In this document: in pieces, positions 51,885 to 59,278 of the stretch
Layout: each line of letters begins with the position of its first letter
How positions within the stretch are numbered: the stretch's first letter is position 1
Assembly: GCA_002842215.1 (NCBI GenBank)
Contig: PHCC01000021.1
Span: 62,001-126,000 of the forward strand
Length of the DNA: 64,000 nucleotides
Direction: 5' to 3'
DNA from: Betaproteobacteria bacterium HGW-Betaproteobacteria-9
Lineage (GTDB): Bacteria; Pseudomonadota; Gammaproteobacteria; Burkholderiales; Burkholderiaceae_C
Notes under the pieces: generated by a model
Databases searched by the model: none
The model's input: only the letters and a program-made list of their open reading frames with translations
What the model was told of the DNA's origin: nothing
Translations under genes and position numbers: made by a program

Positions 51885-52976
51885 GTGACCGGTCTTCCCG
51901 ACACCCTCGCCGCAGAGCCCGAGGCTGAGCGCCGCGCGCAACAGAAATTCGTCTGCCCGGCCTGTGGCGGCGAGGCCCAGTGGCACCCGGGCCAACAGGC
52001 GCTGCTCTGCGCCTACTGTGGCACCGAGTCGCCCTACCAGATTGAAGACGCTGGCGAGATCCTGGAACACGATCTCGTGGCCGCCCTCAAGGCCGTGCCG
52101 CAGAGCGCGCGCGGCCTGCAGCAGGCGCGCCGCCAGGTGCGTTGCCAGCATTGCCAGGCCATCAGCTTCTTCAGCGCCGAACAGCAGGGGCGGCGCTGCG
52201 ACTTCTGCGGCTCCACCGCCCTGTTGCCGTTCGACGAGGGGCTGGACGTGATCCGCCCGCAGAGCCTGCTGCCCTTCAAGGTGGCCGAACCCGACGCGCG
52301 CAACCGCCTGCGCCAGTGGTACGGCAGCCGCTTCTGGGCGCCGAACGCGCTGAAGCACCGCGCGCTGACCGACACCCTTCAAGGCGTCTACCTGCCTTAC
52401 TGGACCTTTGATGCGCACGGTGCGGCGCACTACACCGCCGAGGCTGGCACCTACTACCGCGACAGCCAGAACAAGCAGCAGGTGCGCTGGCGCCCGGTCA
52501 GCGGCCAGGTGGCGCACCGTTTTGACGACACCCTGGTCTGTGGTTCGCGCGGCGTGCACCCGGCGCTGATGCGCGCCATCGAACCCTTCCCCACCACCAG
52601 CGAGCTGAAGGCTTACGACGCCAGCTACCTCAGCGGCTGGACCGTGGAACGCTACGCCCTTGACCTCTCGGGCGCCGCGCAGCAGGGGCGCGAGCGCATG
52701 CTGCAGGGCCTGCAGCAGCTCTGTGTGCAGGACATCGCCGCCGACACCCACCGCAACCTGCAACTGGACGCCCGCTTTGACGAACAGACCTTCAAGCACG
52801 TGCTGCTGCCGGTCTGGCTGGTGAGCTACCAGTACGGCGCGAAGACCTTCCAGGCGGTGGTCAACGGCCATTCGGGCCAGGTGGCCGGCGAGTACCCCAA
52901 GAGCTGGGTCAAGATCGCGCTGGCGGTGCTGCTGGGGCTGGTGCTGCTGGCGGTGTTCGCTTCTCTCGATCAGTAG
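51885..52976 (+). CDS. Zinc-ribbon membrane protein (YdjG-like), partner of SPFH protein
   Basis: 363 residues from GTG 51885. Two treble-clef/zinc-ribbon pairs lie near the N terminus (CPACGG...CAYCG and CQHCQ...CDFCG, eight cysteines within about 90 residues). A large soluble region follows (PFKVAEPDARNRLRQWY, GVYLPYWTFDAHG, HVLLPVWLVSYQYG) and one C-terminal membrane helix (IALAVLLGLVLLAVF). The same layout occurs in TFIIB-type zinc-ribbon proteins encoded beside SPFH genes, such as B. subtilis YdjG. The two genes are 40 nt apart. A tail-anchored protein delivering or sensing envelope stress is plausible; no PspA is present here. Confidence 0.82.
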   Translation: MTGLPDTLAAEPEAERRAQQKFVCPACGGEAQWHPGQQALLCAYCGTESPYQIEDAGEILEHDLVAALKAVPQSARGLQQARRQVRCQHCQAISFFSAEQQGRRCDFCGSTALLPFDEGLDVIRPQSLLPFKVAEPDARNRLRQWYGSRFWAPNALKHRALTDTLQGVYLPYWTFDAHGAAHYTAEAGTYYRDSQNKQQVRWRPVSGQVAHRFDDTLVCGSRGVHPALMRAIEPFPTTSELKAYDASYLSGWTVERYALDLSGAAQQGRERMLQGLQQLCVQDIAADTHRNLQLDARFDEQTFKHVLLPVWLVSYQYGAKTFQAVVNGHSGQVAGEYPKSWVKIALAVLLGLVLLAVFASLDQ

Positions 52977-53039
52977 TCGGGGCATCAGCGCTCCATGTCG
53001 CCGGAGCGTCATCCAGCGGCCTGACACGGTCCCTCCCAG

Positions 53040-53110
53040 GGCACCGCCGGGCCGGCTTTGCCGGGCGGCCAGTGCCGCCCCCTTGGGGTAGCGCGAAGCG
53101 CTGCGGGGGG
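53040..53110 (+). repeat. Three-hairpin intergenic element, copy 8
   Basis: Outer stem GGCAC (53040-53044) / GTGCC (53072-53076) around a shifted core (GGGCCGGCTTTGCCGGGC). Then come CCCCCTTGGGG, AGCGCGAAGCGCT and GGGGGG, four bases before the chaN-like stop (53115). Confidence 0.82.
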
Positions 53111-53114
53111 CACT

Positions 53115-53987
53115 TCAGCGACCCATGCTGCGCTTCATCTCGGCGCAGTAGTCCCGCGGCGCACGCGGCGGGCTGCGCCAGACCACGTCGGCGGCGGGCA
53201 GTGTCTGATCAGCCGCTTCCTTGGCATCGGCCGCAGGCCGGGCCAGCGCCACAACGACCCGGTGCGCCAGGTCCGGCGGCAGGTGCACGGGCACGCCCAG
53301 GTCGCGCTGCACATGGCCGTTGCCGGCCACCAGCAGCACCGTCTGTCCGGGCCGGACGGCGGCGGCCGCGGTGCGGGCCATGGCCTGGTCGCGGGCGATC
53401 TGGATGCGGGTCATGGGGGCGATCTGCGCGGTGGGCAACAGATCGCAGTGGCCCTCGCGGATCGCCACGCGCTGGCGTTCCAGCGCTTCGGGGGGCAGCA
53501 GCCGGTCCAGTGATTCGTTGCCCATGGCCGCGCGCATGTCGGCGCGGGGTAGGTTGCCACCGAGCACGGGAACCCCGGCGCGCACCGCCGCCATCACCAC
53601 CGGCGCGTAGGTGGACCAGGGCCACCCCGCCTGATCGCCGCTCCAGCGCAAAGCCTCGCGCACCTGGGTTTCGCTGGCCTGGCTGGGCAGATCGGCGGTG
53701 TGTGTGCCCGCTTCCGACATTTCCAGCACCAGCGCGCTGAGCTGCCGGCGAGTCGCCAGTTGCTGCACCAGCTCGCGCTGCAGCGCCTGGTGTTCCGGGG
53801 CATCGTGCTGTTCGCCCACCAGCAGCAGCGGTGTGGGCATCAGGCGGGTCAACAGGGCGCCGGCCTGCTGGCCGGGGTCCTCCGCCACGGCCGGTGTGGG
53901 CTGCGGCGGGGCCCCTGCCTCGACCGCCAGCACGGCGCAGCACAGGCCCAGACCGGCCCCGAACATGACAGCGCTTCGACAGTTCAT
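53115..53987 (-). CDS. ChaN family haem-binding protein
   Basis: 290 residues with a Sec-type signal (MFGAGLGLCCAVLAVEAGA; the cysteine pair could serve as a lipobox, giving a lipoprotein). The ChaN/EreA-like fold is recognisable: LLLVGEQHDAPEHQALQREL, ALVLEMSEAGTH, GVPVLGGNLPRADMRAAMG, REGHCDLLP, ARDQAMARTAAAAV, and VLLVAGNGHVQRDLGVP. Campylobacter ChaN binds two stacked haems and has been linked to iron uptake. The GEQHD and GNGHVQ histidines are candidate ligands. No TonB receptor is next to it. Divergent from the AbrB-family permease. Confidence 0.88.
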   Translation of the reverse strand: MNCRSAVMFGAGLGLCCAVLAVEAGAPPQPTPAVAEDPGQQAGALLTRLMPTPLLLVGEQHDAPEHQALQRELVQQLATRRQLSALVLEMSEAGTHTADLPSQASETQVREALRWSGDQAGWPWSTYAPVVMAAVRAGVPVLGGNLPRADMRAAMGNESLDRLLPPEALERQRVAIREGHCDLLPTAQIAPMTRIQIARDQAMARTAAAAVRPGQTVLLVAGNGHVQRDLGVPVHLPPDLAHRVVVALARPAADAKEAADQTLPAADVVWRSPPRAPRDYCAEMKRSMGR

Positions 53988-54041
53988 GCGTGAATACTAC
54001 GGCCCCGGCCCGCCTGGGCCGCGTCTTTTCTGGATACCCGA

Positions 54042-55136
54042 GTGATTTTCCCTTCCCGTTCCCGCCAGGCGTCCGCCTGGCTGCGCCCGATCCTGACCCT
54101 GCTGCTGGCCTTCGGCGCAGCGCGTCTGTGCGTGTGGTGGCAAACCCCCATTCCCTGGATGATCGGGCCCCTGGTGGTGACGTCCCTGGTCTCGGTGCTG
54201 GGCGCCCCCACCGCGAGCTGGACGCCCTTTCGCAATGCCGGGCAGTGGGTGATCGGGGCGGCGCTGGGGCTGTACTTCACGCCGGAAGTCGGGGCGCTGG
54301 TGGCCGGGCTGTGGTGGGCGATCGCGCTCGGCATCGTCTGGGCCCTGGCACTGGGTCTGGGTTTTGGTGTCTGGCTGCGGCGCGTGCATGCGCAGCACCT
54401 GCCGGGCTTGAGCGCTGCGCAGCTGTTTGGCACCACCTACTTCGCAGGTGCCATTGGCGGCGCATCGGAAATGACCCTGATCGCCGAACGACACGGCGCC
54501 CGCACCGACCTCGTGGCAGCCGCCCACAGCCTGCGCGTGCTGCTGGTGACACTGAGCATCCCGTTTGCCATGCAGGCCTGGGGCGTCAGCGGGCTGGATC
54601 TGGCCACGCCCGGCGCCCGCGAGGTGCATGGTGCGGGACTGGGCTGGCTCGCGCTGCTCAGCCTGGCGGGGGCCCTGGGCATGCGAAAGTTCGGGCGCGC
54701 CAATCCGTGGTTCATGGGCGCGTTGCTGGTGACCATGGCGCTGACGCTGTCGGGGGGGGTGCTGTCGGCGCTGCCGGGCTGGCTCACGGCCGCCGCGCAA
54801 CTGGTCATCGGCGTCAGCCTGGGTGTGCGTTTCACACCGGCGTTTGTGCACACCGCGCCGCGCTGGCTGGCCTCGGTGGCGCTGGCCAGCGGGGTCATGA
54901 TGGTGTTGTGCGCGGCATTCGCCTGGCTGCTGGCCCGGTTCACCGGGCTGCACCCGGCCACCCTGGTGCTCGGCACCTCGCCCGGTGGTATCGCCGAGAT
55001 GGCCATCACGGCCAAGGTGCTGCAGCTCGGGGTGCCGGTGGTGACCGCGTTTCAGGTTTGCCGCCTGGTGGCGGTGCTGGTGCTGGCCGAACCGGTGTTC
55101 CGCTGGTGGGCTGCCCATCGGATGGTGGCGCCATGA
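54042..55136 (+). CDS. AbrB family membrane protein (AbrB duplication type)
   Basis: 364 residues from GTG 54042, with about ten membrane helices in two repeats. Both repeats carry the family's glycine-rich motifs: PIPWMIGPLVVTSLVSV and, later, NPWFMGALLVTMALTLSGG; FAGAIGGASEMTLIAERHGA and TSPGGIAEMAITAKVLQLG. The paired GGA-SEM / GGIAEM helices are diagnostic. The family (formerly annotated as ammonia monooxygenase) comprises putative transporters of unknown substrate, not the transcription factor AbrB. It is divergent from the chaN-like gene with a 54-bp gap. Confidence 0.9.
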   Translation: MIFPSRSRQASAWLRPILTLLLAFGAARLCVWWQTPIPWMIGPLVVTSLVSVLGAPTASWTPFRNAGQWVIGAALGLYFTPEVGALVAGLWWAIALGIVWALALGLGFGVWLRRVHAQHLPGLSAAQLFGTTYFAGAIGGASEMTLIAERHGARTDLVAAAHSLRVLLVTLSIPFAMQAWGVSGLDLATPGAREVHGAGLGWLALLSLAGALGMRKFGRANPWFMGALLVTMALTLSGGVLSALPGWLTAAAQLVIGVSLGVRFTPAFVHTAPRWLASVALASGVMMVLCAAFAWLLARFTGLHPATLVLGTSPGGIAEMAITAKVLQLGVPVVTAFQVCRLVAVLVLAEPVFRWWAAHRMVAP

Positions 55137-55142
55137 GTCTCA

Positions 55143-55313
55143 ATGACGGAACGGGCCCTCGCGCGCGATCATGGCGAGGTCCGCCAGCGCCCGAGCCGTC
55201 ATGTAGCCCTCCAGACTGCCGGAATAGATAGCCGAGTTCGGCTTGTGGGTCTTGAAGGCATTCTGGTCGTCGCGGGTGAAGGCGGATTTGCGCTCCCACG
55301 GGCTGGGCACCTG
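55143..55313 (-). pseudogene. Remnant of a branched-chain amino acid-type ABC substrate-binding protein
   Basis: One minus-strand frame holds about 45 residues typical of the C-terminal lobe of LivK/HAAT-type binding proteins: VPSPWERKSAFTRDDQNAFK followed by THKPNSAIYSGSLEGYMTAR. A stop follows soon after, and no ATG or rest of the protein is found on either side. It lies in a 295-bp gap between the AbrB-family gene and the DUF3567 gene. An intact paralogue of the family occurs at 59279-60439, with a similar but not identical segment. Probably a decayed gene fragment. Confidence 0.6.
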
Positions 55314-55377
55314 TCGTCGTCCAGCACCTTCACCACCCCTTTGCGGCCCGAAACGTTCCCAGCAAGCGGGCCCGGTC

Positions 55378-55409
55378 GTGAAAAAGCCGACACTTGTGTC
55401 GGCTTTCAC
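55378..55409 (-). terminator. Rho-independent terminator of the DUF3567 gene
   Basis: AAGCCGACA (55384-55392) pairs perfectly with TGTCGGCTT (55397-55405) over a CTTG loop, flanked by GTGA/TCAC. Read on the minus strand it is followed by TTTTT and lies 23 bp after the DUF3567 stop codon (55432). A textbook intrinsic terminator. Confidence 0.85.
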
Positions 55410-55431
55410 GGGGAGGGAAATCAGGCACTGT

Positions 55432-55716
55432 TCAGTGCATGACCACCGGCATCTGGGCCAGTTCGGCGTAACCTTCCAGCGTGTCTTCCACCTCTTCTTG
55501 CGAGGGGGTGTTCTGCTGCCAGGCGGTGATCTGGATCTGGAACATTTCTGCCCAGGAGCCGTCGAGGTAAACCTCTTTACCCGATCGTTTGTCCACGATT
55601 TCAAAACCGTGGCGCGGGATCTGGGGACCATCCAGTGGCCGTGCCTCACCTTCTTCCACGGCGTTGGCCAGGATGTGAACCACGGCAAAGGCATCCGAGT
55701 CGTAGAGCATGTGCAT
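55432..55716 (-). CDS. DUF3567 family protein
   Basis: 94 residues opening MHMLYDSDAFAVVHILAN. It carries GFEIVDKRSGKEVYLDGSWA, MFQIQITAWQ, and TPSQEEVEDTLEGYAELAQM near the end. This matches DUF3567, a small conserved family I know only from Burkholderiales, where genes are highly conserved and of unknown function. Predicted soluble, acidic. It has its own AT-rich upstream region (about 55717-55800) and its own terminator, so it is probably a single-gene, well-expressed transcript. Confidence 0.9.
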   Translation of the reverse strand: MHMLYDSDAFAVVHILANAVEEGEARPLDGPQIPRHGFEIVDKRSGKEVYLDGSWAEMFQIQITAWQQNTPSQEEVEDTLEGYAELAQMPVVMH

Positions 55717-55898
55717 GACTGAAAAGTCCTTCTAAAAGTGAAACTGGTGTTCCTATGAACCTTATATCGGCAATTGGCGAACCAACTGCAGGCTGGTTAC
55801 AGAATTAGATGGGCACGGATCGCGAAGATTCAATATGCGTGTGTTTTTCGGCACAGTTCGGCCTTTAAGCCGGGCAGGGCCCGGCCAGCCGGGCGGAA

Positions 55899-57119
55899 TC
55901 ACTGGGCTTGAACAGTGGGTTGCGCCATCGCTGGCAGCGTATCCAGCAGCTGGTCCACGAAATCGCCGTTGTGTTCCGTGATGCGCAGGCGCACCGGCAG
56001 GTAACCCACGGCGGGCGCGAGCCACACCTGCAGCGTCTTGTCGAACTCGCGCCGGGGTGAGCGGGTGAGCAGGCGGGCCGTCACGGTGCCGGCGGGCAAT
56101 TCCAGCTCGGTCATCGGACCGATCTGGAATTTCCAGTCTTCGGTGTAGCTGGCGTTGCTCACCGGCAGACTCAACGCCTGGCCTTCGACATAGGCCGAAG
56201 GCTGGGCCTGCAGCATCAGCGCCAGCTGCAGGCTGACCGACAGCTGGTCCTGGGTGCCGGGTAGCAGGGCGGCGTCTGCCGAGTTCCGGCTGTACCGGAT
56301 GCGCTTGGCCTCGTAATCAAAGTGCGCCGCTTTTTCCGTGCGGCTGCGATCGCCAAAGCGCTCGGGGGCCAGACCTTGCGGCGTGACGCGGCCGACGCTG
56401 GTGTGGACCCGGCTGCCGAGCAGAAAGGCCTTCACGGTCGATTGCGCCTCGTAGCGCTCCGCCTCGAAATGCCAGGTCAGCTCCCCCGACGCGTTGTAGT
56501 TCAGGCCCTTGTATTGACCTTTCACCTGGTAGTCCAGCTGGCCGTCGGCGGGCAGGTGGGCGGTCGAAACCCGGGGGCCGGGCGCCGTGGGCGGCGGCAG
56601 GGCGGGCGCGGATGGCGCCTGCGGGATGGCGTTCGGGGCGGGTGGCACGTCGACGGGCGGAGGCGGCGCCTCCGCGGTAGCCACCACCTCGGGCGTTTCG
56701 CTGACCACGGGGCTGTCTTCGGGCCGCGCCTCGGCCACGGCCGGTTCCTCGGGTGGTTCGGGCGCGGGCTCCGGCTCAACCACGGGCTCGGGCGGTGGGG
56801 CGGGTGGCGCTTTTTTCTTCTTGACCGGCGGAGGCGGCGGTTCCGGTGCGGGTGGCTTGGGCACGATCCAGCGCACCGTGCTGCTGGTCACCGGCAGTAC
56901 CGCGTCAGGGACTAGCGTTGCTGCGGCGACTTCGGTCGAAGCCTCGGACGGGGCGGACAAGCCCTGCGTGGTGGGCACCGGGGCTGCCTGGTTGCTCCAC
57001 CAGATCGGCCACCCGTCCGTGAGCAGCAGCAGGTGCAGGGCCAGCACCAGACCGGTCAGGGCCAGCAGAACGGACCAGCGTGGTGCGGCTTCTGCGGGGC
57101 GTATGGCGGGTCGGGCCAT
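55899..57119 (-). CDS. DUF3108 domain protein with membrane anchor and proline-rich linker
   Basis: 406 residues. An N-terminal helix (WSVLLALTGLVLALHLLLL) anchors the protein. Residues about 85-190 are a Pro/Glu/Ala-rich, probably extended periplasmic linker (KPPAPEPPPPPVKKKKAPP and PEPVVEPEPAPEPPEEP), recalling TonB spacers. The C-terminal 210 residues are DUF3108: LDYQVKGQYKGLNYNASGEL, VTPQGLAPERFGDRSRTEKA, FDYEAKRIRYS, LPGTQDQLSVSLQLALM and APAVGYLPVRLRI. DUF3108 proteins are periplasmic beta-sheet proteins of unknown role. It ends 182 bp from DUF3567 and begins six bases from the IclR-type gene's stop. Confidence 0.88.
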   Translation of the reverse strand: MARPAIRPAEAAPRWSVLLALTGLVLALHLLLLTDGWPIWWSNQAAPVPTTQGLSAPSEASTEVAAATLVPDAVLPVTSSTVRWIVPKPPAPEPPPPPVKKKKAPPAPPPEPVVEPEPAPEPPEEPAVAEARPEDSPVVSETPEVVATAEAPPPPVDVPPAPNAIPQAPSAPALPPPTAPGPRVSTAHLPADGQLDYQVKGQYKGLNYNASGELTWHFEAERYEAQSTVKAFLLGSRVHTSVGRVTPQGLAPERFGDRSRTEKAAHFDYEAKRIRYSRNSADAALLPGTQDQLSVSLQLALMLQAQPSAYVEGQALSLPVSNASYTEDWKFQIGPMTELELPAGTVTARLLTRSPRREFDKTLQVWLAPAVGYLPVRLRITEHNGDFVDQLLDTLPAMAQPTVQAQ

Positions 57120-57125
57120 CGGTGT

Positions 57126-58019
57126 TCAGGTGGTCGGGCGGTGGCCGAGATCGGCACTGAGCTGGCGCGCACAGCGCAGGAGCGCAGCGGCCGGTGCACT
57201 GTCCCAGCGGGTGTCCAGCGTGGCCACCGAGCCCAGCACCACGAGACCCATGGCCAGGCGCCCCTGGGCGTCGAACACCGGGGCGCAGAAGCCGCCCACC
57301 CCTGGCAGCAGGCTGTGGACCACGCGGCCCAGGCCGTGCTGGCGGGTTTCGGCCAGCACGGCCTGCGCGTCGTGCTGGTTCTGCGGCACGTCCACCAGCG
57401 GCAGACCGGTGGGGGGCAGTTTTTTCATGCGCGCGAGTTCGTCACGGATCATGGGCGCGATGCGCTGGCCGTCGCGCCCCTCCGGGCCGGTGAAGGCCGC
57501 GAAGCAGCGGCCGGTGGCCGACGTCAGCAGCGGCATCACGTCGCCCAGGCGCAGCGTCACCGGCACGGTTTGCGGTGCTTCCAGCCAGTGCACCATGGTC
57601 GGCCCCTGGTTGCCCCACACGGCGATCGCCAGGGTGTGGCCGGTTTCGGCCAGCAGCTGGGGCAGGCGTTCGCGCGCCAGCTTCACGGCGTCGATGCGCG
57701 AGAGGCTGGCCAGACCCAGCCGCAGCGCGGCGGGGCCGAGGTCGTAACGCGTGCTCACCGGGTCCTGCATCACCATGCCCATGCGCTGGAAACTCACGAG
57801 GTAGCGGTGCGCCTTGGCGGCGCTCATGCCGGCGGCGGCGGCCAGGTCGCGCAACATCAGCGCACCGGGCGCATCGGACAGGGCGCTGAGCAACTCGAAC
57901 CCCACTTCCACCGACTGGATACCCGCCCGGGGGTCGCCATTTTCAGCGTGGTCGGCATCGGGTACGGTCGACGGGCTGGCGGGGCTGGCTGGCTTGATCG
58001 AGGGTTTCGCGGCGGGCAT
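57126..58019 (-). CDS. IclR family transcriptional regulator
   Basis: 297 residues from ATG 58019; a frame extending further upstream overlaps the promoter region. After a low-complexity N terminus, the winged helix reads IQSVEVGFELLSALSDAPGA then LMLRDLAAAAGMSAAKAHRY. The effector domain follows (YDLGPAALRLGLASLSRIDA, LLTSATGRCFAAF, GVGGFCAPVFDAQGRLAMGL). It is divergent from a fumarylacetoacetate hydrolase-family gene and probably regulates it in response to an aromatic or keto-acid intermediate. A palindrome in the gap is the probable operator. Same strand as the DUF3108 gene, six bases apart. Confidence 0.92.
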   Translation of the reverse strand: MPAAKPSIKPASPASPSTVPDADHAENGDPRAGIQSVEVGFELLSALSDAPGALMLRDLAAAAGMSAAKAHRYLVSFQRMGMVMQDPVSTRYDLGPAALRLGLASLSRIDAVKLARERLPQLLAETGHTLAIAVWGNQGPTMVHWLEAPQTVPVTLRLGDVMPLLTSATGRCFAAFTGPEGRDGQRIAPMIRDELARMKKLPPTGLPLVDVPQNQHDAQAVLAETRQHGLGRVVHSLLPGVGGFCAPVFDAQGRLAMGLVVLGSVATLDTRWDSAPAAALLRCARQLSADLGHRPTT

Positions 58020-58111
58020 GGTGTGGGTGCAGCGGGTCGGGTGGCGGTCGGCCGGCGGCCTGTGGGTCTTTTTGAGGCGGGCCGGCACCGGGATCGGGGC
58101 TTTGGTCTAAA

Positions 58112-58128
58112 ATCCGATTTTTACGGAT
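58112..58128. promoter_or_regulatory. Candidate IclR operator ATCCG-N7-CGGAT
   Basis: ATCCG (58112-58116) and CGGAT (58124-58128) form a perfect inverted repeat around an AT-rich centre in the 221-bp divergent gap. It lies 112 bp before the fumarylacetoacetase-like ATG and 92 bp before the regulator ATG. A further AT-rich stretch (ATTCGTAATTTTAG, near 58145) may hold a promoter. Binding inferred. Confidence 0.5.
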
Positions 58129-58240
58129 AGGTTAACTGATTTCACTATTCGTAATTTTAGATGCTTTGACCGGGAGCGCCTCAGGTGCTAAACCGGGTAA
58201 AACCGAAACCTTCAACGCCCAGCGACAGCAGGAGACTTGC

Positions 58241-59251
58241 ATGAAACTCGCCACTTACAAAGACGGCTCGCGCGACGGACAACTGGTGGTGGTCTCGCGC
58301 GACCTCTCGACCGCCCATTATGCGACGGGCATCGCCCACAAGCTGCAGCAGGCACTGGACGACTGGAACTTCCATGCGCCCCAGCTGCACGACCTCTACG
58401 TCACCCTCAACCAGGGCAAGGCGCGTCACGCTTTTCCGTTTGATCCGGCGCTGTGCATGGCGCCGCTGCCGCGTGCCTATCAGTGGGCCGACGGCTCGGC
58501 TTACTTGAACCACGTCGAGCTGGTGCGCGCCGCACGCAACAGCGAAGTGCCGTCCACTTTTTACAGCGACCCGCTGATGTACCAGGGCGGTAGCGACGAT
58601 TTCATCGGCCCCTGCGACGACGTGGTCGTGCCCAGCGAAGACTTCGGTATCGACTTCGAGGCCGAGATCGCCGTGGTCACCGGCGACGTGTCCATGGGCT
58701 GCACGCCCGAGCAGGCGCTGGACGGCGTGCGCCTGCTGATGCTGGTGAATGACGTGTCGCTGCGCAACCTGATTCCGAACGAACTCGCCAAGGGCTTCGG
58801 CTTCTTCCAGAGCAAGCCCGCCAGCGCCTTCAGCCCCGTGGCCGTGACGCCCGATGAGCTGGGCGACGCCTGGCAGGGTGGTCGTGTCAACCTGACGCTG
58901 CAGAGCACCTGGAACGGCCGCAAGGTCGGCATGTGCGACGCCGGCCCGGAAATGACCTTCCATTTCGGTCAGCTCATCGCCCACATCGGCAAGACCCGCA
59001 ACGTGCGCGCCGGCTCCATCGTGGGCAGCGGCACCGTCAGCAACAAGGGCGTCGAGGTCGACGGCAAGAAGGACTGGCCCAAGGGCTACAGCTGCATCGC
59101 CGAAAAGCGCTGCATCGAGACCATTCTCGACGGCAAGCCGTCGACGGAATTCATGAAGTTCGGCGACTCGATCCGCATCGAGATGAAGGGCAAGGACGGT
59201 CAGAGCATCTTCGGCGCCATCGACCAGAAGATCGCGCCGCAGGAAGCCTGA
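58241..59251 (+). CDS. Fumarylacetoacetate hydrolase family protein
   Basis: 336 residues from ATG 58241, with GGAG ten bases before. FAH fold: MKLATYKDGSRDGQLVVVSR, VELVRAARNSEVPSTFYSDP, and metal-ligand segment FGIDFEAEIAVVTGDV (with the usual D-E-E ligands). LMLVNDVSLRNLI, GFGFFQSKPASAFSPVAVTP and IVGSGTVSNKG follow. The enzymes cleave C-C bonds of beta-diketo acids, for example in tyrosine or aromatic ring degradation. The unusual FQSKPASAFSP loop groups it with FAA hydrolases of unknown exact substrate. Divergent from an IclR regulator; no homogentisate dioxygenase is adjacent. Confidence 0.92.
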   Translation: MKLATYKDGSRDGQLVVVSRDLSTAHYATGIAHKLQQALDDWNFHAPQLHDLYVTLNQGKARHAFPFDPALCMAPLPRAYQWADGSAYLNHVELVRAARNSEVPSTFYSDPLMYQGGSDDFIGPCDDVVVPSEDFGIDFEAEIAVVTGDVSMGCTPEQALDGVRLLMLVNDVSLRNLIPNELAKGFGFFQSKPASAFSPVAVTPDELGDAWQGGRVNLTLQSTWNGRKVGMCDAGPEMTFHFGQLIAHIGKTRNVRAGSIVGSGTVSNKGVEVDGKKDWPKGYSCIAEKRCIETILDGKPSTEFMKFGDSIRIEMKGKDGQSIFGAIDQKIAPQEA

Positions 59252-59278
59252 TACCGTTCGGCGCGGCGGCTCAGCTTC

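Noticed and set aside
54042..55136. Ammonia monooxygenase, an older label for this permease family
   Set aside because: The protein is a duplicated AbrB-type membrane protein with no copper-monooxygenase features; the old name is a historical misannotation.
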